Shown here piece after piece: positions 51,013 through 59,774 of a stretch of 64,000 nt of DNA. The first letter of the stretch is position 1. Every line of letters begins with the position of its first letter. The DNA is from Thalassobacillus devorans. Its GTDB lineage: Bacteria > Bacillota > Bacilli > Bacillales > Halobacillaceae. Where the stretch lies: positions 558,001 to 622,000 of the forward strand of contig NZ_JAASRY010000001.1 of the NCBI RefSeq assembly GCF_011761345.1. Direction: 5' to 3'. The notes beneath the pieces are model-generated. The model saw only the letters and a program-made list of their open reading frames with translations, searched no databases and was not told the origin of the DNA. The translations under genes and the position numbers were made by a program.

Positions 51013-51789
51013 TCAGGATTCATGAAGCCAGTCGTAGTACAGGTTGGATGGATCGTCCATAATTTCTTTTCGTCCTACTTGCGTGAAGCTATTTTTCATT
51101 CCACCGTAAAAATAACCGAGAAAGGTTTTTTTGATCGCACCTTGCTTCTGGAGGAAAATCGCTTGCTTAAAGGTTTTGTTGATAACGTCTATGTAATGAT
51201 CGACCGGATAGTTCAGCTTCATCTGCCGGTATGCCCGCGCGACACTACCCCACGCGGCGTAAATATCCGTGATTTGTAAATAAGGTTTGGTCAGCTCAAT
51301 AAAAGCTTTTGGTATGAAAGCAGGGAGGTAGTCTGTATCCATCACCTGTTTGGATGCAGCTTTTTTTATGTCTGTCTTTTGCACGGGTGCCTGTTCCATG
51401 GTGTTCACTTCCGGTTGGTCTGATTCTGCGTCTTTTTCCCATGGACATGGATCTGTTTCTTGAGGAAGGATAACAAGAAAATTCACGCCGCGTTTGCCAT
51501 TGGGACGGACAGCTGGTACCCGCTTCATGAGTCCTTTGGCTACGAATAGGTTGATGGCGCGAATGACAGTGCTCCGGCTACGGCTCGTTTTCTCCATGAT
51601 TGTTTCAATTTTAGCAAACGAGACACCCGGAAACTTTACCGAATGACGCCAGATGAATTTCAATACATGAAGGGCACCGGAAGAGAGCGTCGCTTTATGA
51701 TGATAGAGAAAAGCACGGACTCGGAGGTCCAGCGAGTTTTTGTTTGGAAATGATTGCAGTTGACGGATTTCTTGCAGCATGTTCATCAT
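51013..51789 (-). CDS. Winged-helix protein, replication/DnaD-like
   Basis: 258 residues. Residues about 35-105 form a winged helix (LSSGALHVLKFIWRHSVKF, RSRSTVIRAINLFVAKGLMK, NGKRGVNFLVILP), as in chromosomal and plasmid replication or accessory proteins of bacilli. A polar linker is followed by a helical C-terminal domain (ITDIYAAWGSVARAYRQMKL, IDVINKTFKQAIFLQKQGA) with DnaD-like spacing ending YYDWL. The upstream gap has GGTGNCAT motifs that may be its binding sites. Function is not established; a plasmid-derived gene is possible. Confidence 0.6.
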   Translation of the reverse strand: MMNMLQEIRQLQSFPNKNSLDLRVRAFLYHHKATLSSGALHVLKFIWRHSVKFPGVSFAKIETIMEKTSRSRSTVIRAINLFVAKGLMKRVPAVRPNGKRGVNFLVILPQETDPCPWEKDAESDQPEVNTMEQAPVQKTDIKKAASKQVMDTDYLPAFIPKAFIELTKPYLQITDIYAAWGSVARAYRQMKLNYPVDHYIDVINKTFKQAIFLQKQGAIKKTFLGYFYGGMKNSFTQVGRKEIMDDPSNLYYDWLHES

Positions 51790-51951
51790 CCTATCACAGT
51801 CTTTTACTTCTATAATCGTAATTTCGATAAGAATGGTGTGATGGAATATTAAATTATTTTTCGGCGAAGTTCGTTTTAACTATCCTTATCTTTTTTAAAA
51901 GTTACGTTTTTGCTTTGTTTCCAGTGGGAATGAGGACGACTGGGTCCTTGC

Positions 51952-52115
51952 GGTGTCTAATATTCAGCCCTGAGGGTAGGGTGTCATTTACGGTGGCATT
52001 CCTGGGGTGTCATCGCCTGTAGAAATAAAAAAATGCGTTATTCTAACGCTCAGCATTCTTCGGGGATTTTATTTGCAAGTTGCTATTGGTTCCAACGTAT
52101 CGTCGGGTGACATTG
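51952..52115. repeat. Cluster of GGTGNCAT-like motifs
   Basis: GGTGTCTAAT (51952), GGTGTCATTT (51980), GGTGGCATTC (51992), GGTGTCATCG (52006) and GGTGACATTG (52106) lie in a 400-bp gap, four within 64 bp and in the same orientation. The gap also has a small hairpin, GCGTTA-TTC-TAACGC (52035-52049). Possible binding sites; unproven. Confidence 0.4.
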
Positions 52116-52190
52116 GTTGGTGATTCATGTTTACTAGGAATATAGCTGGGTATATAATTAATGAGCCTCCAGAGAAAAAAGGTGATATAA

Positions 52191-52424
52191 GTGGAACATC
52201 AAGAATTAGACTTTATGCTTGATTCGCTTCTCGATACCAAAGAGGAGTTCGAGATCAAGGAGTATCCGAAGTACCGTTTTGGGAAAAAGATTGTTGATGA
52301 TAACGGGGACTACATGATTATCTATTATCATCAAGAGATAGAAAAAGTAGTATATACGTTTAAAGGTGCGGAAGATATCTACTTCACACTGTATATGCCA
52401 AAACAGAATACCAAAGTAACCTAG
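52191..52424 (+). CDS. Hypothetical protein, 77 residues
   Basis: GTG start behind AAAAGGTG. The product is acidic, with helix LDFMLDSLLDTKEEFEIKEY and strands YRFGKKIVDDNGDYMIIYYH, KVVYTFKGAEDIYFTLYM. Not recognised; no signal or TM. Probably a cytosolic two-layer small protein. Its terminator overlaps closely. Confidence 0.6.
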   Translation: MEHQELDFMLDSLLDTKEEFEIKEYPKYRFGKKIVDDNGDYMIIYYHQEIEKVVYTFKGAEDIYFTLYMPKQNTKVT

Positions 52425-52426
52425 CG

Positions 52427-52469
52427 CCTTTCTTCTGAAAGTGAAACATTCAGAAGGAAGGTTTTTTTG
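52427..52469 (+). terminator. Rho-independent terminator
   Basis: CCTTTCTTCTGAA and TTCAGAAGGAAGG pair over 13 bp around AGTGAAACA, then seven T residues. Confidence 0.9.
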
Positions 52470-52667
52470 TTCCTCTCTGTAACAAAAAACGTCACGGCGA
52501 GGCTTGTCTTAAGCTTGTCGGGGGTGAGCAAGGCGCTTGCGCTTTTGTTCTTGTCTAAATTGTCATTACGGTTACGATTTGCTGGATACGTACGAATACA
52601 GTGGAATCGCCTGCTTTTAAAGCGATATGACCAGGCTGGGCAAGGTTGCATGAAAAGTGCTTTTATC

Positions 52668-52701
52668 AAAAAACCCCTTCCTTTCGGGAAGGAAGAGGTT
52701 A
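52668..52701 (-). terminator. Terminator of YczE-like gene
   Basis: On the minus strand CTTCCTTCC and GGAAGGGG pair around CGAAA, running into TTTTTTG. Confidence 0.85.
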
Positions 52702-52710
52702 GTCATTATC

Positions 52711-53349
52711 CTAGGCCAGCGGCTCATACCTGCTTTGGTATTGAGGATGATAGAGATAATAAATAGGATAACCTTTCGTATAGAAATACTGAATAAGTGG
52801 ACCGGCGCCTATCGTTCCCATAATGGTGCCGAGTCCCACTGGACCACCAATCAACAATGCGGATGTCGAGGTAGTGACTGCGATGGCTGTCTGACTTACC
52901 AGCAGGCTGATGTTGAACTTGTTGGCGATCACTAAGAATAATTGATCCACTGGTGCTCGCGGCAGTTGGGGTAAAATATAGATAGCTACCCCTAAAGCAG
53001 TGAAACTCACACCGGCTATAACGGTGAGTAGCTGGATTAAAAATGGCGCGGAAGTTAAGCTCATATTTTTGAACACGACTTCCAGCCAGAAGTCTAATAC
53101 CAGGCTTTCTAAAACAAGTGGCAGAAGAGCACGAAATTCCGGCTTTTGCTTCATTAACCATCCATTGAGGAAAATGAAGGCAAGCTGAAATATCCCGTAC
53201 CAAATCCCAACGGTAAAACCGAACCGGTCCGATAATCCTACAAATAGTGCCGTCCAGAATCCTGCGCCTAAGGCGGCTTTTATAATAAGGGCTACACCAA
53301 AAAAATTCACAAAAATTCCAAGCATGTACACAGCGGTACGATAAAGCAT
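52711..53349 (-). CDS. YczE family membrane protein
   Basis: 212 residues from the ATG at 53349 behind GAGGG; an upstream ATG at 53376 lacks a ribosome site. Five or six TM helices and the sequence YMLGIFVNFFGVALIIKAALG, GFWTALFVGLSDRFGFTVGI and LPQLPRAPVDQLFLVIANKF match the YczE family. B. subtilis YczE is a membrane protein affecting surfactin synthesis indirectly; no function is sure here. It is a single gene, divergent from the LysM-GH18 gene. Confidence 0.85.
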   Translation of the reverse strand: MLYRTAVYMLGIFVNFFGVALIIKAALGAGFWTALFVGLSDRFGFTVGIWYGIFQLAFIFLNGWLMKQKPEFRALLPLVLESLVLDFWLEVVFKNMSLTSAPFLIQLLTVIAGVSFTALGVAIYILPQLPRAPVDQLFLVIANKFNISLLVSQTAIAVTTSTSALLIGGPVGLGTIMGTIGAGPLIQYFYTKGYPIYYLYHPQYQSRYEPLA

Positions 53350-53549
53350 TACGATAACCCTCGTCTTTCTATACATTCAATTTTATTGGGCCATTTTATT
53401 AGCTGTATTTTTTCGCGTCAATAGGCTGGTGAATTTTTCATGTTTTTTATCTGAAGTACCCTGCAGGGGCCGTGAAGGGAAATACATAATAAGACAAGGT
53501 TTATGTGAATAGCATGGTATATAGAGTCTACCTGAAAGGGGGAGGGATC

Positions 53550-54959
53550 GTGCGAATTCATGTGGCTGCTTCAGGAGATACGTTATGGGCTGTGGCCCGG
53601 CGTTATGGAACGGATATGAACCAGATTATTTTAGCGAATCAGCTGGATAATCCTGATGTACTGGTGGTGGGGCAGGCGCTTGTCATCCCCGAACAGGGAC
53701 GTGAGTATGTGGTTCAGCCGGGGGATACGTTGTGGGCGATCGCGCAACGTTTTGGTGTACCGCTGCAGGAGCTGGCCCAAGTCAACCAAATCACGAATCC
53801 AGCATTGATTTTTGTCGGCGATATGCTGGTACTGCCGTATTTTCCATATCGTGTTCGGCAGGGGGACACGTTATGGCAGATTGCCCGACGGTTCGGGACC
53901 TCCATGGACCGGATCGTCCAGGTGAATCAGATCAGTAATCCAGCGATGCTGTCTGTCGGCCAGGTTTTGTATATTCCCCGGGAGCAGCGTCCCGTTACGG
54001 AAATCAATGCTTATATTACGAAGACCGGGGAGGAAGGGCGGAGTGAGGTACTGGCGCTCGGGAGGAATTTTACTTACTTATCGCCATTCACATATTCCAT
54101 CAGGGAGGATGGCACGATCACCGAAATGCGGGAAATCCTTGTATTGGAAGCGGCGCGAGCGACAGGAGTTGCACCATTGCTGGTGCTGACCAACTTCAGG
54201 GATCGGTCGTTCGATTCTGATATAGCGGCGACTATTTTGCGAAGTCCTGAGCTGAAGGAAACATTGATTACGAACATCATTGAAACAATGGAGGAAAAAG
54301 GGTATACAGGTTTGAATATTGATTTTGAATACGTCTATCCGGAAGACAGGGAAAATTACAATGATTTTCTGAGGCGTACTGTAGCAAGGCTCAGGCCGGC
54401 CGGCTATACAGTCTCGACGGCATTGGCACCGAAAGAATCGGCCGATCAGGCGGGGCTTTTGTATGAAGCCCATGACTATGCCGCACACGGGGAGATCCTC
54501 GATTTTGTCGTTATCATGACGTATGAATGGGGCTGGGCCGGAGGTGAGCCGTGGGCGATCGCGCCGATTAACAAAGTTCGTGATGTCCTCGATTACGCTG
54601 TAACGGAGATACCACCGGCCAAAATAATGATGGGGATCCCGCTCTATGGACGGGATTGGAAAATTCCGTGGCAGCAAGGCACTTTTGCCCGGACGGTCAG
54701 TCCAAAAGAAGCCGTTCAGCTTGCTGCACGGTATGGCGTCAATATTCAGTATGATGAGGAGTACCAATCGCCGTTTTTCCGTTACGTTGACGCGAGCGGC
54801 CAGGAGCATGAGGTGTGGTTCGAGGATGCCCGGAGCATGCAGGCGAAATACGAGACCATCAAGGAATATGGCCTTCGTGGCGGAAGTTATTGGGTGCTCG
54901 GAAGTCCGTTCCCACAAAACTGGCCGGTGCTGCGTAATAATTTTACGATAGAAAAATAG
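53550..54959 (+). CDS. LysM-GH18 spore cortex-lytic-type hydrolase (SleL/YaaH-like)
   Basis: 469 residues from the GTG at 53550 behind GGGGGAGGG; the open frame extends upstream without a site. Three LysM domains (about 1-47, 51-96, 98-144, each with GDTLW) precede a GH18 domain (about 150-460) with the acid residue Glu260 in GLNIDFEYV. SleL of B. cereus/YaaH of B. subtilis is an N-acetylglucosaminidase of the cortex with one or two LysM; three are more than usual. No signal peptide, as for coat-deposited SleL. It likely acts in germination. Confidence 0.9.
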   Translation: MRIHVAASGDTLWAVARRYGTDMNQIILANQLDNPDVLVVGQALVIPEQGREYVVQPGDTLWAIAQRFGVPLQELAQVNQITNPALIFVGDMLVLPYFPYRVRQGDTLWQIARRFGTSMDRIVQVNQISNPAMLSVGQVLYIPREQRPVTEINAYITKTGEEGRSEVLALGRNFTYLSPFTYSIREDGTITEMREILVLEAARATGVAPLLVLTNFRDRSFDSDIAATILRSPELKETLITNIIETMEEKGYTGLNIDFEYVYPEDRENYNDFLRRTVARLRPAGYTVSTALAPKESADQAGLLYEAHDYAAHGEILDFVVIMTYEWGWAGGEPWAIAPINKVRDVLDYAVTEIPPAKIMMGIPLYGRDWKIPWQQGTFARTVSPKEAVQLAARYGVNIQYDEEYQSPFFRYVDASGQEHEVWFEDARSMQAKYETIKEYGLRGGSYWVLGSPFPQNWPVLRNNFTIEK

Positions 54960-54968
54960 TAAAATATA

Positions 54969-54993
54969 GGCGTGCTTATCCGGCACGCTTTTT
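54969..54993 (+). terminator. Rho-independent terminator
   Basis: GCGTGC and GCACGC pair around TTATCCG, then TTTTT. Confidence 0.8.
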
Positions 54994-55079
54994 CCATGAT
55001 TAGCCAGCAAACACCTCCCATAAATGTTAAAATGGAGAAAATTGTCTGAAAATAGTATATCGTGGAAAGGGGTATAGGG

Positions 55080-55466
55080 GTGAACAGAAAGCGGGTGTCC
55101 TATGCCGTGCTCTTATTGATCGCAGGGTTGCTGGTCACTTTTTCATTGGAGTTACCGGTATTAGGATATAAAAAATTGGATTACAACAAAGATACCGAAA
55201 CTACACAAATCACGGAATATTATTGGTATGGCGGGATGAAAAAACAGGAACCGTTCGAGGGGAATCCGGATGAGGAGCTGGCCATTTTTCAAAAACAGTC
55301 TCGGCTGCAGAACATTCAAATCAGTACGATCATGTTTGTATTAATGGCTATAGCTGGGAAATGGGCACGGGAAAAACGGTTTGTGGTGATCGGTTCCCTG
55401 GCATTGGCGGTCATTTTGCTATTCGCAGATATCGCACTTGTCATTCATTTCAGAGGAGGATTATAA
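55080..55466 (+). CDS. Hypothetical membrane protein, 128 residues
   Basis: GTG at 55080 behind AAAGGGG; an upstream GTG at 55062 is in frame. Three TM helices are visible: VSYAVLLLIAGLLVTFSLEL near 6-25, IQISTIMFVLMAIAG near 82-97 and VIGSLALAVILLFADIALVI near 104-123, with a polar loop between the first two (TETTQITEYYWYGGMKKQE). Not recognised. Single gene. Confidence 0.65.
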   Translation: MNRKRVSYAVLLLIAGLLVTFSLELPVLGYKKLDYNKDTETTQITEYYWYGGMKKQEPFEGNPDEELAIFQKQSRLQNIQISTIMFVLMAIAGKWAREKRFVVIGSLALAVILLFADIALVIHFRGGL

Positions 55467-55602
55467 GAGAGTTTCGTCTACTTTAATAAGATAGAGTATG
55501 TGTAAAACAAGTAGTAATCGAAATTGTCAGCTATGTTTATCGTCTATTCTTTGCGGGAAACGTTTCATATAACCCAATTCCAACAGAAAGGATGAGTACA
55601 AC

Positions 55603-55770
55603 ATGGCACGAAAAGCACAATATCAACCTGTAGGCGGAAATGGGATTGATCCGAGTGATGCCCAGGAAGTACATTATGCGAAAGAATTCAAGCAAGCGGA
55701 TAAAGCTGGAGGCTATCGAAAGCCTCGAGTACAGGAAGCAAAACGTGAAAACCCTGAATTAAAACGATAA
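55603..55770 (+). CDS. Small hydrophilic protein, 55 residues
   Basis: ATG behind AAAGGATGAG. The product is highly charged, Lys- and Gln-rich, without hydrophobic core: MARKAQYQPVGGNGIDPSDA, then VHYAKEFKQADKAGGYRKPR. Such composition is common for small sporulation or stress proteins, but the family is not recognised. A strong terminator follows 10 bp after the stop, supporting expression. Confidence 0.65.
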   Translation: MARKAQYQPVGGNGIDPSDAQEVHYAKEFKQADKAGGYRKPRVQEAKRENPELKR

Positions 55771-55778
55771 ACACCTTG

Positions 55779-55812
55779 AAAAAAGCAGCTTGAGCGCAAG
55801 CTGCTTTTTTAC
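55779..55812 (+). terminator. Rho-independent terminator
   Basis: AAAAAAGCAGCTTG and CAAGCTGCTTTTTT pair perfectly around AGCG. Confidence 0.92.
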
Positions 55813-55881
55813 GTTAAGAAAGCTCAAAATTGTGTGAAACATGGCGACAAGTAAAGTTATTCTAAATAAAGGGGAGTTTTT

Positions 55882-56430
55882 ATGAAACATGCGCTGGTGG
55901 TGGGCGGTACGGGAATGTTAGCGGAAACGACACTGTGGCTCGCAGATCAAGGTTATCATGTGTCTGTAGTGGCACGGAATAAACGGAAAATGGATAAGGT
56001 ATTAAAGCGGTCACCTCATACGGATCAATTGATTCCGGTTTTGGTAGATTATAAAAATACAGAAGAATTGATACATAGATTGAGCAGAAATTTTGAGCGG
56101 TATGGTACACCTCGTCTGGTGGTGGCCTGGATTCATTCGGATGCCGAGAAGGCGAGGGAGGTTATCCTGCGTGAAATAGCTAAAGCATCTGTTCGGTTCG
56201 ACGTATACCTAATTCTAGGAAGCTCCCACAGCCGTGAGGAGTTTCGGCAAAAGATCGATGTACCAGAACATGGCACGTTACATATCGTTCAACTGGGATT
56301 TGTGATGGAAGGGAATCGATCAAGGTGGCTCACGCATGAGGAGATTGCAAGCGGTGTGATTGAAGCTATAAAGAAAGAAAAAATGGAACATATTGTCGGT
56401 GTGCTGGAACGGTGGGAACGCAAGCCTTAA
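55882..56430 (+). CDS. SDR-like NAD(P)-binding protein
   Basis: 182 residues, ATG after AAAGGGGAG. The Rossmann motif is clear (HALVVGGTGMLAETTLWLAD), then VSVVARNKRKMDK and VLVDYKNTEELIHRL. It is shorter than usual SDRs and no Tyr-x-x-x-Lys catalytic motif is seen, so it may bind NAD(P) without reducing. LVVAWIHSDAEKAREVIL and LGFVMEGNRSRWLTHEEIA are in the second half. Function unknown. Array A6 follows 28 bp later. Confidence 0.8.
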   Translation: MKHALVVGGTGMLAETTLWLADQGYHVSVVARNKRKMDKVLKRSPHTDQLIPVLVDYKNTEELIHRLSRNFERYGTPRLVVAWIHSDAEKAREVILREIAKASVRFDVYLILGSSHSREEFRQKIDVPEHGTLHIVQLGFVMEGNRSRWLTHEEIASGVIEAIKKEKMEHIVGVLERWERKP

Positions 56431-56457
56431 TTTGGAAGGAGAGTGTTAAAAATATAT

Positions 56458-56562
56458 GTTAGGTAAGAAGTCAGTTGCGTTAAGTAAGAAGGTGTCTCAG
56501 TTAGGGTAGAACATTGTTGCGTTAGGGCAGAAGATTGTGCCGTTAAGTCAGAACATAGAGTA
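56458..56562 (+). repeat. 21-bp tandem array A6 (GTTAGGGCAGAA type)
   Basis: Five units begin at 56458, 56479, 56500, 56521 and 56542, exactly 21 bp apart. All have GAA at the subtype position (GTTAAGTAAGAAG, GTTAGGGTAGAAC, GTTAGGGCAGAAG). Followed by the terminator. Confidence 0.93.
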
Positions 56563-56573
56563 ATAGATAAAGG

Positions 56574-56609
56574 GCGCGTGGATTTGTACAAAATCCACGC
56601 GTTTTTTTT
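56574..56609 (+). terminator. Rho-independent terminator after A6
   Basis: CGCGTGGATTT and AAATCCACGCG pair around GTACA, then eight T residues. It would end the SDR-like transcript after the repeats. Confidence 0.9.
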
Positions 56610-56764
56610 GTTCATAAATTGTTCATAAAGCTTACCATCACTGTATTCATCATAGCTAACGTATAAAAACAACACCAAAATATTGGCTACGTGTGATTTA
56701 GTTCACTTAGCTAATAACAGTTCTCAATTATCATAGAGTTAACAAATAATAAGGGGGATTATAA

Positions 56765-56911
56765 ATGGCGGAGTCAAACGTAAAGAAGTCCGAAGAAGTG
56801 GCGGAAGAACATTCGTCAATCAAGGGGACTGTTTTTTCGGTAGCTGTAGTGGGGGGAGTTATTTTTCTAACGTATCTGCTGGTTTACGGCTTATATATGG
56901 CGAGAATATAG
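56765..56911 (+). CDS. Cytochrome c oxidase subunit IIa-type peptide (ba3)
   Basis: 48 residues. ATG after AAGGGGGAT. An N-terminal acidic stretch (MAESNVKKSEEVAEEHSS) is followed by one TM helix (TVFSVAVVGGVIFLTYLLVY). This matches the small single-helix subunit IIa that precedes subunit II in ba3-type oxidases. It begins the oxidase operon, with 12 bp to the next start. The role of IIa is structural. Confidence 0.85.
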   Translation: MAESNVKKSEEVAEEHSSIKGTVFSVAVVGGVIFLTYLLVYGLYMARI

Positions 56912-56923
56912 GAGGGGATGAAC

Positions 56924-57385
56924 ATGCATAAAGCGGAAAAAATTTGGCTGACGTTGAGTTTTGGAATGATTATCGGTTTCATGTTAATCACAGGCTATCA
57001 GGCGTTCGCGAAAGATATGGGGCCACCAAGTTACGGGGAAAGGATCGATCCGCAAAATGTCGATGAAACAGCTCCTTTCGATAACCCTGGGGTGAAACAG
57101 ATTGGTGAAAATGAATATGAAGTGATTATGACATTACAGATCTTCAGCTTTACACCAAACAAAATTGAAGTACCTGCAGGATCCACGGTCCATTTCACCA
57201 TGACTTCAAAGGATGTCACACATGGGTTCCAGGTTGCTGATACGAATATCAACGCAATGGTAATGCCCGGATACATTTCAAAAATCACACAAACATTCGA
57301 TGAGCCTGGTGAGTATCTTGTCCTCTGTAACGAATATTGCGGATCAGGCCATCAGCTGATGGGTACGACCATTACAGTAAAATAA
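56924..57385 (+). CDS. cbaB: Cytochrome c oxidase subunit II (ba3 type)
   Basis: 153 residues from the ATG at 56924 behind AGGAGGGG. One N-terminal TM helix anchors a cupredoxin that holds CuA and receives electrons from cytochrome c. CuA ligands are present: His100 (DVTHGFQV), Cys135, Glu137, Cys139, His143 and Met146 in CNEYCGSGHQLM. The short form with one TM helix is typical of ba3 enzymes. Next is subunit I, 13 bp on. Confidence 0.95.
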   Translation: MHKAEKIWLTLSFGMIIGFMLITGYQAFAKDMGPPSYGERIDPQNVDETAPFDNPGVKQIGENEYEVIMTLQIFSFTPNKIEVPAGSTVHFTMTSKDVTHGFQVADTNINAMVMPGYISKITQTFDEPGEYLVLCNEYCGSGHQLMGTTITVK

Positions 57386-57398
57386 AGGGGGGAGTAAC

Positions 57399-59075
57399 AT
57401 GGAAGCGATAAAAAAAGAGTATTGGAAAGATAAAGCGAATAAAGCACTTGGAATCAGTCCGGAAGATGCCAGAATCACGAAATCATATTTAATTGTTGCC
57501 TTCGCCGCAATTTTAGTTGGCGGTCTTCTCGGACTTCTGCAAGGCATGAACAGGGCCGGCATCCTCGAATTGCCGGTATGGCTGAACTACTATAAAGTAC
57601 TGACAGCCCATGGATTATTGTTAGTGGTTGTGTTATCGGCATTCTTCACGATCGGTTACTTTTACGCGGGGCTGTCCCATTCCCTGGGAGGACTGCTTCC
57701 GAAAGTACGGAAAATGGCCTGGATCGGGTTCTGGATGAAAATCTTCGGCTTCGTGCTCGCCGTCATCCCGATTTTACAGGGCGACGCCTCTGTCATGTAT
57801 ACGTTCTATCCACCGATGGCCGCTGCTCCGATGTTCTACATCGGCCTCGTCTTCATCGTATTGGGTGTCTGGATGCTTGCTTTCGGGGCATTTATCAATG
57901 TGGCGAACTGGAGAAAAAATCATAAGGGACAGCACATTCCGATCTCCTTTTTCGCCATGGGTGTATTCGTTCTCTTGTTCTTCGGAAGTCTGCCGGTTGC
58001 TATTGAAGTTCTCTATATCATCCCTTGGGCATTCGGCTGGATCGAGACCATCAATGTCATGGTTTCCCGTACACTATTCTGGGCATTCGGGCATACGCTC
58101 GTTAATATCTGGTATATGACCGCCATTTCTGCCTGGTATGTCTTCGTTCCTAAAATCATTGACGGAAGACGCTGGAGCGATTTGTTGACAAGGATCGTTG
58201 TCATTGCGCTCGTCATCATGAACATCACCGGTGGATTCCACCATCAAATCATTGACCCGGGTATCTCAGAATCTGTCAAATACATGCACGTTTTCATGAG
58301 TCTTGCTATCGGGTTCCCATCCTTGATGACCGCTTATGCGATGTTCGCTGTGTTTGAAAAAACAGCACGTAAAAAAGGCGGCAGAGGTCTTGTCGGCTGG
58401 TATAAAAAACTGCCTTGGGGAGACGTCCGGTTCCTTGCTCCGTTCATTGCGATGGCTGCTTTTATTCCAGCCGGTGCCGGCGGGATCGTACAAAGCACGA
58501 ACCAGTTGAACCAAGTTGCCCATAATACGATGTGGGTGGTCGGTCACTTCCACTTGACGCTTGGCATGACAGTGGTGATGACGTTCTTCGGTGTCAGCTA
58601 CTGGCTCGTTCCATATGTTTCCGGAAGGGTGTTGACCAAAGAAATAAATAAACTGGGTGTTATTCAGACAATAGTCTGGACAATCGGTATGGTGCTCATG
58701 TCTGGTGCCATGCACTGGGTCGGCTTGTTGGGTTCCCCACGCCGTACCTCATACTCGACTTACTTTGATAATGCAACGGCACTAAGCTGGGATCCGTACC
58801 TGTTCTTCCTTGCGATTGGCGGAACGTTGCTGATGATCGGTGTGCTGCTCCAAGTGTACGCTGTCTTCCACATGATGTTCCTGGCGCCAAAAGGGGAAAC
58901 TGAGTTTCCGGTTGCAGATGTAGAAGAAGACGCAACGCCAACTCCAATGTGGACCGAGCGATGGGGCCTCTGGATCGTCCTGATGATTGGTTTAGTAAGC
59001 ATGGCATATGTCATTCCGTTGGTCGACTTCATTGTTAACGCGCCTCCAGGTTCGCCGCCATTCAAAACCTGGTAA
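57399..59075 (+). CDS. cbaA: Cytochrome c oxidase subunit I (ba3 type)
   Basis: 558 residues, ATG behind GGGGGGAG. The haem-copper catalytic subunit reduces oxygen to water and pumps protons. About thirteen TM helices; haem and CuB ligands are visible in VLTAHGLLLVVV, FWAFGHTLVNIWYM (CuB His), GGFHHQIIDPG (CuB pair) and MWVVGHFHLTLGMTVV (haems). The absence of the D-channel NxD pattern and the short operon suit the B-type (ba3) family. High oxygen affinity is typical. Confidence 0.95.
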   Translation: MEAIKKEYWKDKANKALGISPEDARITKSYLIVAFAAILVGGLLGLLQGMNRAGILELPVWLNYYKVLTAHGLLLVVVLSAFFTIGYFYAGLSHSLGGLLPKVRKMAWIGFWMKIFGFVLAVIPILQGDASVMYTFYPPMAAAPMFYIGLVFIVLGVWMLAFGAFINVANWRKNHKGQHIPISFFAMGVFVLLFFGSLPVAIEVLYIIPWAFGWIETINVMVSRTLFWAFGHTLVNIWYMTAISAWYVFVPKIIDGRRWSDLLTRIVVIALVIMNITGGFHHQIIDPGISESVKYMHVFMSLAIGFPSLMTAYAMFAVFEKTARKKGGRGLVGWYKKLPWGDVRFLAPFIAMAAFIPAGAGGIVQSTNQLNQVAHNTMWVVGHFHLTLGMTVVMTFFGVSYWLVPYVSGRVLTKEINKLGVIQTIVWTIGMVLMSGAMHWVGLLGSPRRTSYSTYFDNATALSWDPYLFFLAIGGTLLMIGVLLQVYAVFHMMFLAPKGETEFPVADVEEDATPTPMWTERWGLWIVLMIGLVSMAYVIPLVDFIVNAPPGSPPFKTW

Positions 59076-59080
59076 ATGAC

Positions 59081-59122
59081 AAAAGAAGAGAGCCCGCTCC
59101 TGGCAGCAGCTCTCTTTCTTTT
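59081..59122 (+). terminator. Hairpin between cbaA and sco
   Basis: AAGAGAGC and GCTCTCTT pair around a 15-nt loop, with TTCTTTT after. It lies within the operon and may reduce sco expression relative to the oxidase. Confidence 0.75.
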
Positions 59123-59147
59123 AATCGATAACTAGGATGTGATCCTA

Positions 59148-59774
59148 ATGGTCAACAAAAAACTACTATCTTATTTACTGGTCGCTGTCTTCGGCTTCGT
59201 CCTGTTCTATTTCGGAACCGATGGCTTTACTGCTTACACATCGGAAGCGGCTCGGGTTAACCAGTTGAAAGAAGATCAGCCCTTATTCCCCGAGGTAACG
59301 TTAGAGGATCACGCCGAACGGGTTTATCCTTTTTCTGAGTTTGAAGGAAAGTATGTATTCATTACATTTTTTTATACGATGTGCGGTACGGTCTGTCCTG
59401 AGCTGGAAAAGAATATGAAGGAAGTTTATGAGATGCTGCCGGATGACGGGCTGGAAGATGATATCCAGTTTTTAAGCATCAGCTTCGATCCGGAGCGTGA
59501 TACACCTGAAGTACTGGACACGTACCGGGAATGGCTCGAGAGTGACGGGGAGACGTGGCGGATGGCAAGGATTCCAGATCAGCAGGAACTGGATGAACTG
59601 CTTGACCGTTTCGGTGTTACTGTTATACCCGACGAATATGGCAACTTTGCCCACAATTCGGCTTTTTATCTCGTTGATCCGGAAGGCCGGCTGGTGGAAG
59701 TGATGGATTATCAGGAGACGAGAGAAGCGGCAGTAACCGTGATGGATAGGATGGAAGGGGGCGGGGGAAAATGA
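59148..59774 (+). CDS. SCO1/SenC-type copper chaperone
   Basis: 208 residues from the ATG at 59148 behind AGGATG. A TM helix (LLSYLLVAVFGFVLFYFG) anchors a thioredoxin-like domain outside. The Cu ligands CxxxC (Cys79/Cys83 in FYTMCGTVCPE) and His169 (FAHNSAFYLV) are present. Sco loads CuA of subunit II, so it is expected to mature cbaB next door. ISFDPERDTPEVL is also typical. The start of the following gene overlaps its end. Confidence 0.93.
   Translation: MVNKKLLSYLLVAVFGFVLFYFGTDGFTAYTSEAARVNQLKEDQPLFPEVTLEDHAERVYPFSEFEGKYVFITFFYTMCGTVCPELEKNMKEVYEMLPDDGLEDDIQFLSISFDPERDTPEVLDTYREWLESDGETWRMARIPDQQELDELLDRFGVTVIPDEYGNFAHNSAFYLVDPEGRLVEVMDYQETREAAVTVMDRMEGGGGK

Noticed and set aside
56427-56678. 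83-codon minus-strand frame across array A6
   Set aside because: It is the Leu-Thr heptad translation of the 21-bp repeat plus terminator sequence, not a gene.
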